DNA of 64,000 bases. Source: Cryobacterium sinapicolor. GTDB taxonomy: Bacteria > Actinomycetota > Actinomycetes > Actinomycetales > Microbacteriaceae. A program made the translations under genes and the position numbers. Under the pieces are notes generated by a model, which had not been told where the DNA came from, did no database searches, and saw only the letters and a list, made by a program, of their open reading frames with translations. Positions 53,084-61,027 of this stretch are shown here, in pieces; the first letter of the stretch is position 1, and the number at the start of each line of letters is the position of its first letter. The DNA is taken from positions 62,344-126,343 of the forward strand of contig NZ_SOGQ01000009.1 of assembly GCF_004403465.1 (NCBI RefSeq), in the 5' to 3' direction.

Positions 53084-54268
53084 ATGACAGGCTCATCGGA
53101 CGGCTTCTCCCGGTGCACGATCGTGCCGCCGTACCTGCTGGTGCGGCTGGCCCGGGTCGACGATCCCCGGCTCGCGGCTGCGGCCGAGGCAGCCAGACGC
53201 TCCCTGATGCGGGACGTGCCGATCCGGGAACTGCGCGCGGCGGCGCATCCGTCACCACCGTCGGCTGCCCGCCCGGGTGTGCGCGGCGGGGCGCCGCCGG
53301 TGCGCGGTCGGCTCGACCGGGCCGTGTCGGATGCCGGTGGCCTGGAGCGCCTGCCGGGCCGGCTGGTCCGCCGCGAGGGCCAGCCCGAGGGGGCCGACCC
53401 TGCCGTGAACGAGGCCTGGGCGGGGCTCGGAGACACCCATTCCCTGTTCTGGAACGCGTTCGAACGCGACTCGATCGACGACCGCGGGCTGACGCTGGAG
53501 GCAACCGTGCACTACGGCCGCAACTACGACAACGCGTTCTGGGACGGCGAGCGCATGGTGTTCGGCGATGGCGACGGCCAGGTCTTCAACCGCTTCACCT
53601 CGTCGCTGACGGTGATCGGGCACGAACTCACCCACGGGGTGACCCAGTTCACCGCCAACCTCGCCTACGAGGGGCAGTCGGGCGCGATCAACGAATCTCT
53701 GTCAGACGTGTTCGGCTCCCTGGTGGAGCAGCGGTCGTTGGGCCAGTCCGCCGCCGAGGCCGGCTGGCTGATCGGCGAGGGACTCTTCACCGACCAGGTG
53801 CAGGGGGTCGCGCTGCGCTCGCTGAAGGCTCCGGGCACCGCCTACAACGACGACGTGCTCGGCAAGGACCCGCAACCCGCCGACATGGCCGGCTACATCG
53901 AAACCGAGGACGACAACGGCGGAGTGCACCTGAACTCCGGCATTCCGAACCGGGCGTTCTACCTCGTGGCCACCGCTCTCGGCGGTAACGCCTGGGAAAC
54001 GGCCGGCCAGATCTGGTTCGACACCCTCACCTCGGGCACGCTCGGCCGCACCGTGGACTTCGCCGGGTTCGCCCGGGCGACCTCCCGGGCCGCGGTCACG
54101 CGCCACGGAGCCGGGTCCCGCGAACACGAGGCCGTGATCGCCGGCTGGAGCGCCGTCGGCCTCGGCGGCGGGCTCGGCGCCGGCTCCCGGGCCTGGTCCG
54201 ACATCGCGGCGGGGACCGGGACCGCCTCCGGCCACGTCGCCGTCGATCCTGTGCCCCGGCCGGAGTAG
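53084..54268 (+). CDS. Protealysin-like M4 metalloprotease
   Basis: A thermolysin-family zinc protease of 394 residues. HELTH at 180-184 gives the two zinc histidines and catalytic Glu181; Glu204 in GAINESLSD is the third zinc ligand, and GVHLNSGIPNRAFY holds the transition-state His. No signal peptide is seen. The short propeptide with PPYLL at 15-19 is typical of protealysin-like rather than secreted thermolysins. The ATG at 53084 fits this start. The gene is followed 10 bp later by emfourin, its inhibitor family. Role probably intracellular or in interactions with other cells (inference). Confidence 0.92.
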   Translation: MTGSSDGFSRCTIVPPYLLVRLARVDDPRLAAAAEAARRSLMRDVPIRELRAAAHPSPPSAARPGVRGGAPPVRGRLDRAVSDAGGLERLPGRLVRREGQPEGADPAVNEAWAGLGDTHSLFWNAFERDSIDDRGLTLEATVHYGRNYDNAFWDGERMVFGDGDGQVFNRFTSSLTVIGHELTHGVTQFTANLAYEGQSGAINESLSDVFGSLVEQRSLGQSAAEAGWLIGEGLFTDQVQGVALRSLKAPGTAYNDDVLGKDPQPADMAGYIETEDDNGGVHLNSGIPNRAFYLVATALGGNAWETAGQIWFDTLTSGTLGRTVDFAGFARATSRAAVTRHGAGSREHEAVIAGWSAVGLGGGLGAGSRAWSDIAAGTGTASGHVAVDPVPRPE

Positions 54269-54278
54269 CATCGGCCTC

Positions 54279-54548
54279 ATGAAGGTCGTCGTCTCGCGCA
54301 GCGGTGGCTTTGCCGGCATCCGCACCACCTGGGAGGTGCAGGTGGACGAACAACCCGACCGGTCCACCTGGGCGGAAATGCTCTCCGGGCTCCCCTGGGA
54401 CGAGGTGTCCGAGACCGCACCGCAGCCGGACCGGTACGTATACCGCATCCGCTGCGCACCCCACGAGGTCGTGCTCGGCGAACAGCAGGTCCATGGGCCG
54501 TGGCAAGAACTTATTGACCGGGTCAGAGGCGTGAACGAGGGCCACTGA
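54279..54548 (+). CDS. Emfourin (protealysin inhibitor family)
   Basis: An 89-residue cytoplasmic inhibitor of M4 protealysin-like proteases. It starts MKVVVSRSGGFAGIRTTWEV, a typical emfourin N-terminus with the SGGF/GI segment that contacts the protease in studied homologues. The C-terminal half contains YRIRCAPHEVVLGEQQ. Placement 10 bp after the protease gene on the same strand mirrors the known protealysin-emfourin pairs. Confidence 0.88.
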   Translation: MKVVVSRSGGFAGIRTTWEVQVDEQPDRSTWAEMLSGLPWDEVSETAPQPDRYVYRIRCAPHEVVLGEQQVHGPWQELIDRVRGVNEGH

Positions 54549-54611
54549 CCCGTATTCCGTCGTGTGCGGCTGAGAATCCCCTGTTAGAGTGTCCCTAATA
54601 AGGGGGCCTCC

Positions 54612-55559
54612 ATCGCAAATCTGCCGGCTGTTAAATCTTCACGTACATTCTTTCACTCGACGGCACTGAACCGTTCGATTGTCCTGGCCCTCGGCCTCCT
54701 CCTTTCAGCCTTCGTCCTGACCGCGTCGCCTCTGGTTGCGGCTTCTGCCGCTCCGGTCGACGGCACCGTCGATCAGTGCAACGATGTTGCCGGCGTCGGC
54801 GGCGGAACCGGCGCCGTCGAATGCAGCGTCACGGTCGACAACTATCTCAATCTGGCCACCGGCGCGACCAGCTCGACCACGAGCACCATCGTCAGCGTTC
54901 ACGCGGCGAACACCGAGGTACAGCCCCCCGCAGCGACGGTCGTGAACTCTTCCAAGCTAATCCGCACGATCACCCAGTGCAACGGCTCGATCAACGTCGG
55001 AGGCGGCAACACCATCTGCACGGTGACCGTGAACAACCACATCACCGGTGCGACCACGGCATCCCCGGCCACGGTCAACCAATGCGTCGGATCCGGAGCC
55101 AGCACGGAACTTGACTGCGTGCCCCTCCAGAACACCACCGACGCGACCGTCACCCAGTGCAATAACGCCGGCAACGGCGGCGGCGCCGATGTGCTCTGCC
55201 GGGTGAATCCCTCGGCAACGGTGACGACCGAGGTTCCCATCACCGTTAACCAGTGCAACTACTCCAGCAACGGTGGCGGCTCGACCGTGGAGTGCGCGAC
55301 CGAGCTCAACACGATCGCGCTTGCGGCCGAGGTCACGCCGACAGAGACACAGACACCCACACCGACGGCAACCCCGACCCCCACCGAGACGGCACTGCCG
55401 GCTGCCGCTGACACGGTGACGGCCGCTCCCGAGCTCGCCGCGACCGGCGTCGACTCGGCTCCCTTGCTGGTCTCCGTGGCCGTCGGCACCCTGCTCCTCG
55501 GACTCGGCGCGCTCCTCGCGCTGCGACGCACCGTGGTGCGCCCGGCCCATCGGGACTGA
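54612..55559 (+). CDS. Cysteine-repeat cell-wall protein with LAxTG anchor; non-canonical start
   Basis: No ATG, GTG or TTG is in frame before the signal peptide. The best start is ATC at 54612, 5 bases after AAGGGGG. Read so, the protein has 315 residues: a hydrophobic signal (SIVLALGLLLSAFVL) cleaved near ASA-AP, about five modules with paired cysteines (QCN, then GGG, then a C about 8-10 residues on), a Thr/Pro-rich spacer, LAATG, a membrane helix and RR tail. LAxTG fits class E sortase substrates. The first in-frame GTG (54942) would lose the signal and two modules, so it is unlikely. Function unknown; perhaps a disulfide-stabilised surface protein. Alternatives are a lost start or frameshift. 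Confidence 0.75.
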   Translation: MANLPAVKSSRTFFHSTALNRSIVLALGLLLSAFVLTASPLVAASAAPVDGTVDQCNDVAGVGGGTGAVECSVTVDNYLNLATGATSSTTSTIVSVHAANTEVQPPAATVVNSSKLIRTITQCNGSINVGGGNTICTVTVNNHITGATTASPATVNQCVGSGASTELDCVPLQNTTDATVTQCNNAGNGGGADVLCRVNPSATVTTEVPITVNQCNYSSNGGGSTVECATELNTIALAAEVTPTETQTPTPTATPTPTETALPAAADTVTAAPELAATGVDSAPLLVSVAVGTLLLGLGALLALRRTVVRPAHRD

Positions 55560-55580
55560 TCCGGCTCGCTGATCCGGCCG

Positions 55581-55623
55581 AAAACGCGCCCACCGCCCCT
55601 CGGGGAACGGTGGGCGCGTTTTT
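55581..55623 (+). terminator. Rho-independent terminator after the wall protein gene
   Basis: AAAACGCGCCCACCG and CGGTGGGCGCGTTTTT form a 15-bp perfect stem with a CCCCTCGGGGAA loop that can itself pair. It ends in a T run. It lies 22 bp after the stop codon. It is the strongest terminator in the window and may work in both directions. Confidence 0.95.
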
Positions 55624-55672
55624 CGTACCGCCGCCTGCTCGCGCCGCACCGGACCGCGTGGGACTATGGGTC

Positions 55673-56098
55673 ATGGAAACCAACGACCTGTATCCGGTTC
55701 AGAACCTCACCGAGGACGAATGCTGGGATCTCCTGATCTCGTCCAGTTTCGGGCGGCTCGCGATGAGCATTTCCAATGAGCCGGACATCTACCCGGTGAA
55801 CTTCGTCTCCGCAGACGGGCGTCTCGTTTTCCGCACCGCCGAGGGCACGAAGCTCCTCGAGCTCACGGTGAACAACCGCGTCGCCTTCGAGATCGACGGC
55901 ATCGGCCGCAGCGAGGCATGGAGCGTCGTGGTGCGAGGCGAGGCCCGGGTTCTCGACAAGCAGGCCGAAATCGAGGCCGCGGACCAGCTGCCTCTACGCC
56001 CGCTGATCCCGACCCTGAAGTACATCTACGTCGAGATCACGCCGAAAAAGCTCACCGGCCGACGGTTCCAGCTCGGCCCGGAACCTGACCGGTACTAG
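55673..56098 (+). CDS. Pyridoxamine 5'-phosphate oxidase-like flavin-binding protein
   Basis: A 141-residue split-barrel protein of the PPOX/DUF family that binds FMN or F420. GRLAMSISNEPDIYPVNFVSADGRLVFRTAEGTKL and VAFEIDGIGRSEAWSVVVRGEA are typical. The ATG at 55673 gives METNDLYPVQNLTEDECWDLL, the family N-terminus. It is 4 bp ahead of the broken SDR gene and was probably cotranscribed. Specific reaction unknown. Confidence 0.88.
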   Translation: METNDLYPVQNLTEDECWDLLISSSFGRLAMSISNEPDIYPVNFVSADGRLVFRTAEGTKLLELTVNNRVAFEIDGIGRSEAWSVVVRGEARVLDKQAEIEAADQLPLRPLIPTLKYIYVEITPKKLTGRRFQLGPEPDRY

Positions 56099-56102
56099 CA
56101 GA

Positions 56103-56828
56103 ATGACTCACGCACCGGACTCCCGCGTCGTCTTGATCACGGGGACCTCCTCCGGCATCGGACTCCATGCCGCCGTCGCCGCCGCACGGGCCGGGCACAC
56201 GGTGGTGGCCACCATGCGCAAACCTCGAGGGTGCCCGGGCCCTGGCCCTGCGGGACGCGACCGCCGACGCGGAGGTGAGCCTCGACATCCGTCGCCTGGA
56301 CGTGACTGAGCCTCAGGCTGCAACGGATGCCGTGGCCGGCTGATCACCGTGTCCAGCGCGGGCGGGGTCGTCGGACAGCCCTTCAACGAGGCGTATTGCG
56401 CGGCGAAGTTCGCGGTAGAGGGGTTCATGGAAAGCCTCGCCCCGGTCGCCGCCACGGTCGGCGTGTCGGTGACTGTGGTCGAGACCGGCGCGGTGGCCTC
56501 CTCATGCGTCGCCAATGTCGGCCGGGACCTCAGCCGGTCCGGCCCGGCAAATGACCCGTACGCCGCCGCATTGGAGGCCTACCTGGCCCGGGCGGCGTCG
56601 TCGTTCGACGCGGCGCAGTCGGCCCGGAGCGCCGGCGAGGTCATCGCTGCCCTGCTCGACGGCGACCGGCCCCCGTTCCGGGTGCAGACCTCGGACGCGG
56701 CGCGCCGGTTCGTGGCGGTCAAGCTCGCCGATCTCGACGGGGCGGACAGCCGCGGGAGCAAGGTCAGCCGCGGGAGCAAGGTCAGCCGCGAGGGCAGGGT
56801 CAGGCGAGGGAGTCGGCGGACAGGCTGA
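56103..56828 (+). pseudogene. Short-chain dehydrogenase, frameshifted and internally deleted
   Basis: The first part encodes VVLITGTSSGIGLHAAVAAARAGHTVVATMRK, an intact NAD(P)-binding TGxxxGIG. A frameshift follows at about 56223, after which NLEGARALALRDATADAEVSLDIRRLDVTEP continues in another frame and stops at TGA 56341. A third frame, starting LITVSSAGGVVGQPFNEAYCAAKFAVEG, carries the catalytic Ser and YxxxK and runs to 56828. The middle (NNAG region, about 50-70 residues) is missing. The 3' end has an 18-bp repeat encoding SRGSKV. Non-functional. Confidence 0.82.
56748..56801. repeat. 18-bp tandem repeat at the SDR pseudogene 3' end
   Basis: AGCCGCGGGAGCAAGGTC occurs twice perfectly, then once with changes (AGCCGCGAGGGCAGGGTC). 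It encodes SRGSKV repeats at the end of the pseudogene. Confidence 0.75.
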
Positions 56829-57219
56829 TCAGGCGGAGGAGCGCGTCGCCGTAGGCATCCGCGGGGTCGGCGGCGTCGAAGCATTCCGGCGCACCGAACA
56901 GGTCGACCGTGACCCGGTAGCTGTTCTCGCCCTGCCGGGTGAGCGACCGGAACGTGCTCCTCAGCAGGTCGCGCAGCTGGTCCTCCCGCGGCAACCAGAG
57001 GGCATCCTCGAGGGCCAGCGAATCCAGGGCCCAATCGGTGGTGCCGTTGAAGCCGAGGATCGTTCCCGTGTCGAACTCGTGCGGCTCGATCGTCATGTCG
57101 CTGACGGTGAACACGTCGCTCTCGAACCCGGAGCGCTCGATGCGGAAGGCGTCACCGGAGGTCGGTCGCCAGTACAATCCGGCCTCGGCCAGGGCCCGTG
57201 CATTATCGATTGAGATCAT
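56800..57219 (-). CDS. Conserved actinobacterial protein of unknown function
   Basis: A 139-residue acidic protein starting MISIDNARALAEAGLYWRPTSGDAFRI. Conserved-looking parts are DVFTVSDMTIEPHEF, ILGFNGTTDWALDSL and ALWLPREDQLRDLL. Some database entries of this type carry the name pilus assembly protein CpaE, but no CpaE ATPase features are present, so I do not use it. No signal or membrane segment. The 3' end overlaps the SDR pseudogene; a divergent DUF167 gene lies 55 bp upstream. Confidence 0.8.
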   Translation of the reverse strand: MISIDNARALAEAGLYWRPTSGDAFRIERSGFESDVFTVSDMTIEPHEFDTGTILGFNGTTDWALDSLALEDALWLPREDQLRDLLRSTFRSLTRQGENSYRVTVDLFGAPECFDAADPADAYGDALLRLISLSADSLA

Positions 57220-57274
57220 GTTCCGACTCCGCCCACTAGCGTTGTGAAGAGAACTATATTCCAGGAGGACCGGC

Positions 57275-57559
57275 GTGACGCGAACGGTGAACCTGACGGT
57301 GCATGTGAAGCCCGGCAGCCGCAAGGGACCGCTCGTCACCGTGGACGAGCCGGGCCAGGCGCCGGGCGACGCTATGCCCCATGCCCCGACGGATGCCGCG
57401 CTCACCGTGTTCCTGCAGCAGCGGGCTGTCGAAGGGGCCGCCAACGATGCGCTGGTGAAGCTGCTGGCCAAGCACTTCGGAGTGTCCACGAGTGCGGTGA
57501 CCATCGTGCGCGGTCACGCCTCCCGGATCAAGCACGTGCGAATCGAAGACGATTCGTAG
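57275..57559 (+). CDS. DUF167 (YggU-like) protein
   Basis: A 94-residue protein with the DUF167 fold: LTVHVKPGSRKG, ALTVFLQQRAVEGAANDALVKLLAKHFGVS and VTIVRGHASRIKHVRI. The GTG at 57275 is the start, after GGAGGACCGGC. Function unknown, widely conserved. It faces a divergent hypothetical gene and converges on the FKBP gene. Confidence 0.9.
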   Translation: MTRTVNLTVHVKPGSRKGPLVTVDEPGQAPGDAMPHAPTDAALTVFLQQRAVEGAANDALVKLLAKHFGVSTSAVTIVRGHASRIKHVRIEDDS

Positions 57560-57609
57560 CGAACGGCGACCCGCGTGGCGACTCGCACGTGCCTCGTCGA
57601 TGCGGGTTT

Positions 57610-57981
57610 CTAGCGGGTGCCGAGCAGGTCGATCACAAAGATCAGGGTCTGGCCGGAGAGCTGGTGTCCTCCGCCGGCCGGTCCGTAGGCCAGGTGCGGC
57701 GGGACGACCAGCTTGCGGCGTCCGCCAACCTTCATGCCGGGGATGCCCTGCTGCCAGCCGGCGATGAGCTGGCCCAGCGGGAAGTTGATCGACTGCCCGC
57801 GGCTCCAGGAGGAGTCGAATTCGTCTCCGGTGTCGTAGGCGACGCCGAGGTAGTGCACGTTGACGGTGGCGCCGGGGGTTGCCTCGGCACCCTCGCCCAC
57901 CACGATGTCGGTGACGGTCAGTTCGGTGGGCGCGGGGCCCTCGGGCGCGTCGAGTTCGGGCTTGGTATTCAGATCAGTCAT
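57610..57981 (-). CDS. FKBP-type peptidyl-prolyl isomerase
   Basis: A 123-residue cytoplasmic FKBP that catalyses prolyl isomerisation. One FKBP domain: VNVHYLGVAYDTGDEFDSSWSRGQSINFPLG, LIAGWQQGIPGMKVGGRRKLVVPPHLAYG and LIFVIDLLG. There is no signal peptide or extra domain. ATG 57981 (MTDLNTK) is preferred over a TTG at 57993. The 278-bp upstream gap to prsW carries a 15-bp repeat. Confidence 0.94.
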   Translation of the reverse strand: MTDLNTKPELDAPEGPAPTELTVTDIVVGEGAEATPGATVNVHYLGVAYDTGDEFDSSWSRGQSINFPLGQLIAGWQQGIPGMKVGGRRKLVVPPHLAYGPAGGGHQLSGQTLIFVIDLLGTR

Positions 57982-58145
57982 AGCTCTATCCAATCGGATT
58001 GCGCGCTCCCCCGCACGCCGAAAATTCCTCCGTGCGCGAACGCCTTCCCTCTTGCGCGAACGCGGGTGCCGGGCGCACTATGTTCTGAGAACTCGTCGCC
58101 CCGGGAGAGTTGTCGGCACTGCCACACCACCGGGACGGCGAGTCC

Positions 58146-58227
58146 CTGTTCGTCAGGGCGTTGTTCGTCAGGGCGTTGCTCGTCAGGGCCTTGCTCGTCA
58201 GGGCCTTGCTCGTCAGGGCCTTGCTCG
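58146..58227. repeat. 15-bp tandem repeat, 5 units, downstream of prsW
   Basis: TTGCTCGTCAGGGCC-type units repeat five times with slight changes, plus a partial copy. Read on the minus strand in the prsW frame, directly past its TGA at 58260-58262, the repeats encode EQGPD/EQRPD. They may be a former tail of PrsW or noncoding. They lie between prsW and the FKBP gene, in its promoter region. Confidence 0.9.
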
Positions 58228-58259
58228 CGGAGGCATCGGCGCTCGCCGGGAACACGGCA

Positions 58260-59486
58260 TCAGGTGATCACGCCGGCACGGTCACGCTGGATCAGCCCCA
58301 GCAGCTCCGACTCGTCGGCACGGTCGACGTTCGCGGCCGTTCCGTTCAGCATGCGTTGGCGCGCGAAGGCGAGACGGGTGGAGTTGTGGATGAAGTCACG
58401 CATCGCCCGTTTACGGGCCGGCGGCTGCCGCGACGCCCAAGCGCGGGCCTGGCTGCGGCCGTCGCGGGTGGCGAGCATGCCCACCTCGGCCAGGCTGAAC
58501 CAGCCGGCGGCGGCATACTCGCGCAGCCGGAGCACGGTGACGCGTTCCTCCTGGCGCCGCAGCAGCACGACAACCACGATCGCGGCGAGGAATAGGGGAA
58601 CCTGCACGGCGAGGTAGTACGACACCAGCGATTCGCTCTCGACCAGGAAGAACGCGCCGTTCCAGACGAAGTGCAGGAAGATCGCAGAGGCGAATCCAAG
58701 CAGGATCGTGGCGAAGGCCGCGACGGGCCGAAACCGAACAGCCAGCCCGCAGGCGATGCCGATGCAGGCGGTGAACATGACATGGGCGAAGGGAGACAGC
58801 ACCCCGCGCACCAGGAACGTGAAACCCAGGTTCTCGGCGCCGCCCTCCATCATTGCCACGCCGAAATACTGGATGTTCTCGGTGAAGGCGAAACCGGCAG
58901 CGATCGTCGCGGCATAGACCACGCCGTCGACCGGGCCGTCGAACCGGCGGCGCAGCACCCAGAAGAGCAGCAGCACCCCGGCTCCCTTGGCGGCCTCCTC
59001 GACGAGGGGCGCCTGGAAGACGGCGGCGGCGAACCCGTCATCCGTTTCGCTGAATCCGGTGCCGGCGCGGGCCAACTGCACGCCCAGGTCGAAGAGCAGC
59101 GCGGTCACGACGGAGACGCCGGCGCCCCAGAGGAACGCGAACCAGAGCGCGGGGCGCGGCTCCGGCTCCCACCGGTCGATCCAGCGCACCGCGAGCAGGA
59201 TGCCGATCAGCGGGATGAGCGCCAGGATGAGGCCGACCAGCAGCGTGCCGGCCCCGAGGAAGGTGGCCAGGTAGACGAACACCAGCAGCAGGCTCGCACC
59301 CCCGAAGACGAGGCCGGCGACCGCGAGCGTGACGATGCCCGCCCGGGTGCGGCGCACCGGCGCGGTCCAGACGGGCTGCACCGGCTGGGCCGCCGGGCGC
59401 ACGGCGGCGGCTGGGGCCGTCGGCCGGGATCCGTCCGGACGAGAGTGCGGGGCGGCGGCGTGCGCCGGGGTCGGCTCGTAGGTCAT
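58260..59486 (-). CDS. PrsW-family intramembrane metalloprotease
   Basis: A 408-residue membrane protein with about eight segments. The PrsW active-site motifs are present: EEAAKG (EExxK), AFTENIQYFG (FxxxEN), SPFAHVMFTACIGIA and FLHFVWNG, which bring metal-binding Glu and His. In Bacillus PrsW cleaves an anti-sigma factor; no anti-sigma gene is nearby. The N-terminal ~40 residues are Pro/Ala-rich and the C-terminal ~90 residues are basic and soluble. ATG 59486 is preferred. A repeat in the same frame follows the stop codon. Confidence 0.9.
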   Translation of the reverse strand: MTYEPTPAHAAAPHSRPDGSRPTAPAAAVRPAAQPVQPVWTAPVRRTRAGIVTLAVAGLVFGGASLLLVFVYLATFLGAGTLLVGLILALIPLIGILLAVRWIDRWEPEPRPALWFAFLWGAGVSVVTALLFDLGVQLARAGTGFSETDDGFAAAVFQAPLVEEAAKGAGVLLLFWVLRRRFDGPVDGVVYAATIAAGFAFTENIQYFGVAMMEGGAENLGFTFLVRGVLSPFAHVMFTACIGIACGLAVRFRPVAAFATILLGFASAIFLHFVWNGAFFLVESESLVSYYLAVQVPLFLAAIVVVVLLRRQEERVTVLRLREYAAAGWFSLAEVGMLATRDGRSQARAWASRQPPARKRAMRDFIHNSTRLAFARQRMLNGTAANVDRADESELLGLIQRDRAGVIT

Positions 59487-59508
59487 GCCCAACAGACTAG
59501 CGGCGTGC

Positions 59509-60900
59509 TCAGGACCCGAACATCGTGCCCGGGTTGAGGATGCCCAGCGGGTCGAACACCGCCTTGATCCGACGCTGAAGGGCCAGGCCGGGGTCGCCGA
59601 GTTCCTCGGCCAGCCAGCGCCGCTTGAGCACGCCGACCCCGTGCTCACCGGTGAGGGTGCCGCCGAGTTCGAGCGCGGCGCGGAAGAGCTCTCCGGCCGC
59701 CAACCAGACCTGTTCGGGTACGACCGGCTCCGCGCTGACCCGGGACGGATCGAACGGGATCAGGAAGTTGGGGTGCAGGTTGCCGTCACCGGCATGGGCC
59801 ACCGTGGGGATGAGCAGCCCCGTGCGGGTGCTGATCGCGGCGATCCGCTCGAACATCTCGGCCAGCCGGGACCGAGGCACGCAGACATCCTCGATCAGCA
59901 CGTCGCCGTGGGCGGCCAGCGCGGGGTGCGCGGCCCGCCGCACGGCCAGCAGGCGGTCGGCGGACTCGGCGTCAGTGGACACACGCACCTCCCCACCCGC
60001 GGCCCGCAGCACGGCCACGGCCTGGTCCGCCTCGGACGGGCTCGCCGGGCCATCCGTCTGCACCAGTAGGAACGCGCCCCCGGCCGGCACTCCCGGGGAG
60101 AGGTCCGGTCCGAGGTGCGCCACGATCAGGGCCAGGGCCACCGGGTCGATGAGTTCCATCACGGCCGGGCGCAGCCGGGCCGCCGTGACGAGAGCGGATG
60201 CCGCGGCCGCCTGGGCCACGTCGGGGAACGTCGCGCCGATCGTGACCGTCTCTCCCAGCGTGATGGCGCGCGCCCGCACGGTGGCCCGGACGATGACGCC
60301 GAGGGTGCCCTCCGAGCCGGTGAGCAGCGCGGTCAGGTCGTAGCCGGTGACACCCTTCACGGTGCGGTGCCCGGTCTCCAGCAGGCTCCCGTCGGCTAGG
60401 ACCACCGTCAGCGCCAGCACCGCCTCCCGGGTGACGCCATACTTCGTGCAGAGCAGTCCGCCCGCGTTCGTGGCGATGTTGCCGCCGACCGTGGAGATCG
60501 CCCGGCTCGCCGGGTCAGGCGCGAACCAGAGCCCGTGCGCGGAGAGGGCCAGGTTGAGGTCGCCGTTCAGTACGCCCGGCTCGACCACGGCCAGTTCGTC
60601 CTCCGGCCGGATCTCGAGGATGCGGTTCATCCGTGAGGTGCTGAGCACGATGGCCCCGTCGGAGCCGCACGCTCCCCCGGCCAGGCCCGTTCCGGCGCCC
60701 CGGGTGATGACCGGCACCCGGAACTCGGTCGCGATGCGCAGTGTGGCCTGCACCTCGGCGACGGATGCGGCGTACACCACGGCCAGCGGCATGCCCGGGG
60801 CCACCCAGCCCGACTTGTCGGCCCGAACAGCCGCCAGCCGGTGCGGATCGACGCTGACGTGGGTGCCGAGTTCAGCCTGCAGGCGCTCCAGTGCGGTCAT
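59509..60900 (-). CDS. FAD-linked oxidase (GlcD/lactate dehydrogenase type)
   Basis: A 463-residue VAO-family flavoprotein. The FAD-binding domain has VPVITRGAGTGLAGGACGSDGAIVLS and STVGGNIATNAGGLLCTKYGVTREAVLALTVV. The C-terminal cap ends with AHAGDGNLHPNFLIPFD and GTLTGEHGVGVLKRRWL, typical of glycolate oxidase GlcD and D-lactate dehydrogenases. The start at ATG 60900 (MTALERLQAEL) is used. No Fe-S partner (GlcE/GlcF) is adjacent, so it may be a single-subunit 2-hydroxyacid dehydrogenase. Confidence 0.9.
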   Translation of the reverse strand: MTALERLQAELGTHVSVDPHRLAAVRADKSGWVAPGMPLAVVYAASVAEVQATLRIATEFRVPVITRGAGTGLAGGACGSDGAIVLSTSRMNRILEIRPEDELAVVEPGVLNGDLNLALSAHGLWFAPDPASRAISTVGGNIATNAGGLLCTKYGVTREAVLALTVVLADGSLLETGHRTVKGVTGYDLTALLTGSEGTLGVIVRATVRARAITLGETVTIGATFPDVAQAAAASALVTAARLRPAVMELIDPVALALIVAHLGPDLSPGVPAGGAFLLVQTDGPASPSEADQAVAVLRAAGGEVRVSTDAESADRLLAVRRAAHPALAAHGDVLIEDVCVPRSRLAEMFERIAAISTRTGLLIPTVAHAGDGNLHPNFLIPFDPSRVSAEPVVPEQVWLAAGELFRAALELGGTLTGEHGVGVLKRRWLAEELGDPGLALQRRIKAVFDPLGILNPGTMFGS

Positions 60901-61027
60901 GCGCCCAGAGTACCGGGCCGGGTGCCGCGCGAAGTGCCGCGCCGGCGGGCAGGCCGAGCCCCGGAGCGGCGACGGCGATGGCCGATTCCCGCTGGTGCAC
61001 CCGGGCCCCGGGTGACAGGCTGAACCG

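Noticed and set aside
56800-57219. Naming this gene a pilus assembly protein CpaE
   Set aside because: No Walker/ParA-like ATPase features and only 139 residues. The name would be an inherited database label.
57986-58255. A minus-strand small ORF with SKALT repeats, and a plus-strand one with VRALL repeats
   Set aside because: Both are products of the 15-bp tandem repeat being open in several frames. Neither has a good ribosome binding site, and the only context-based frame is that of the prsW tail.
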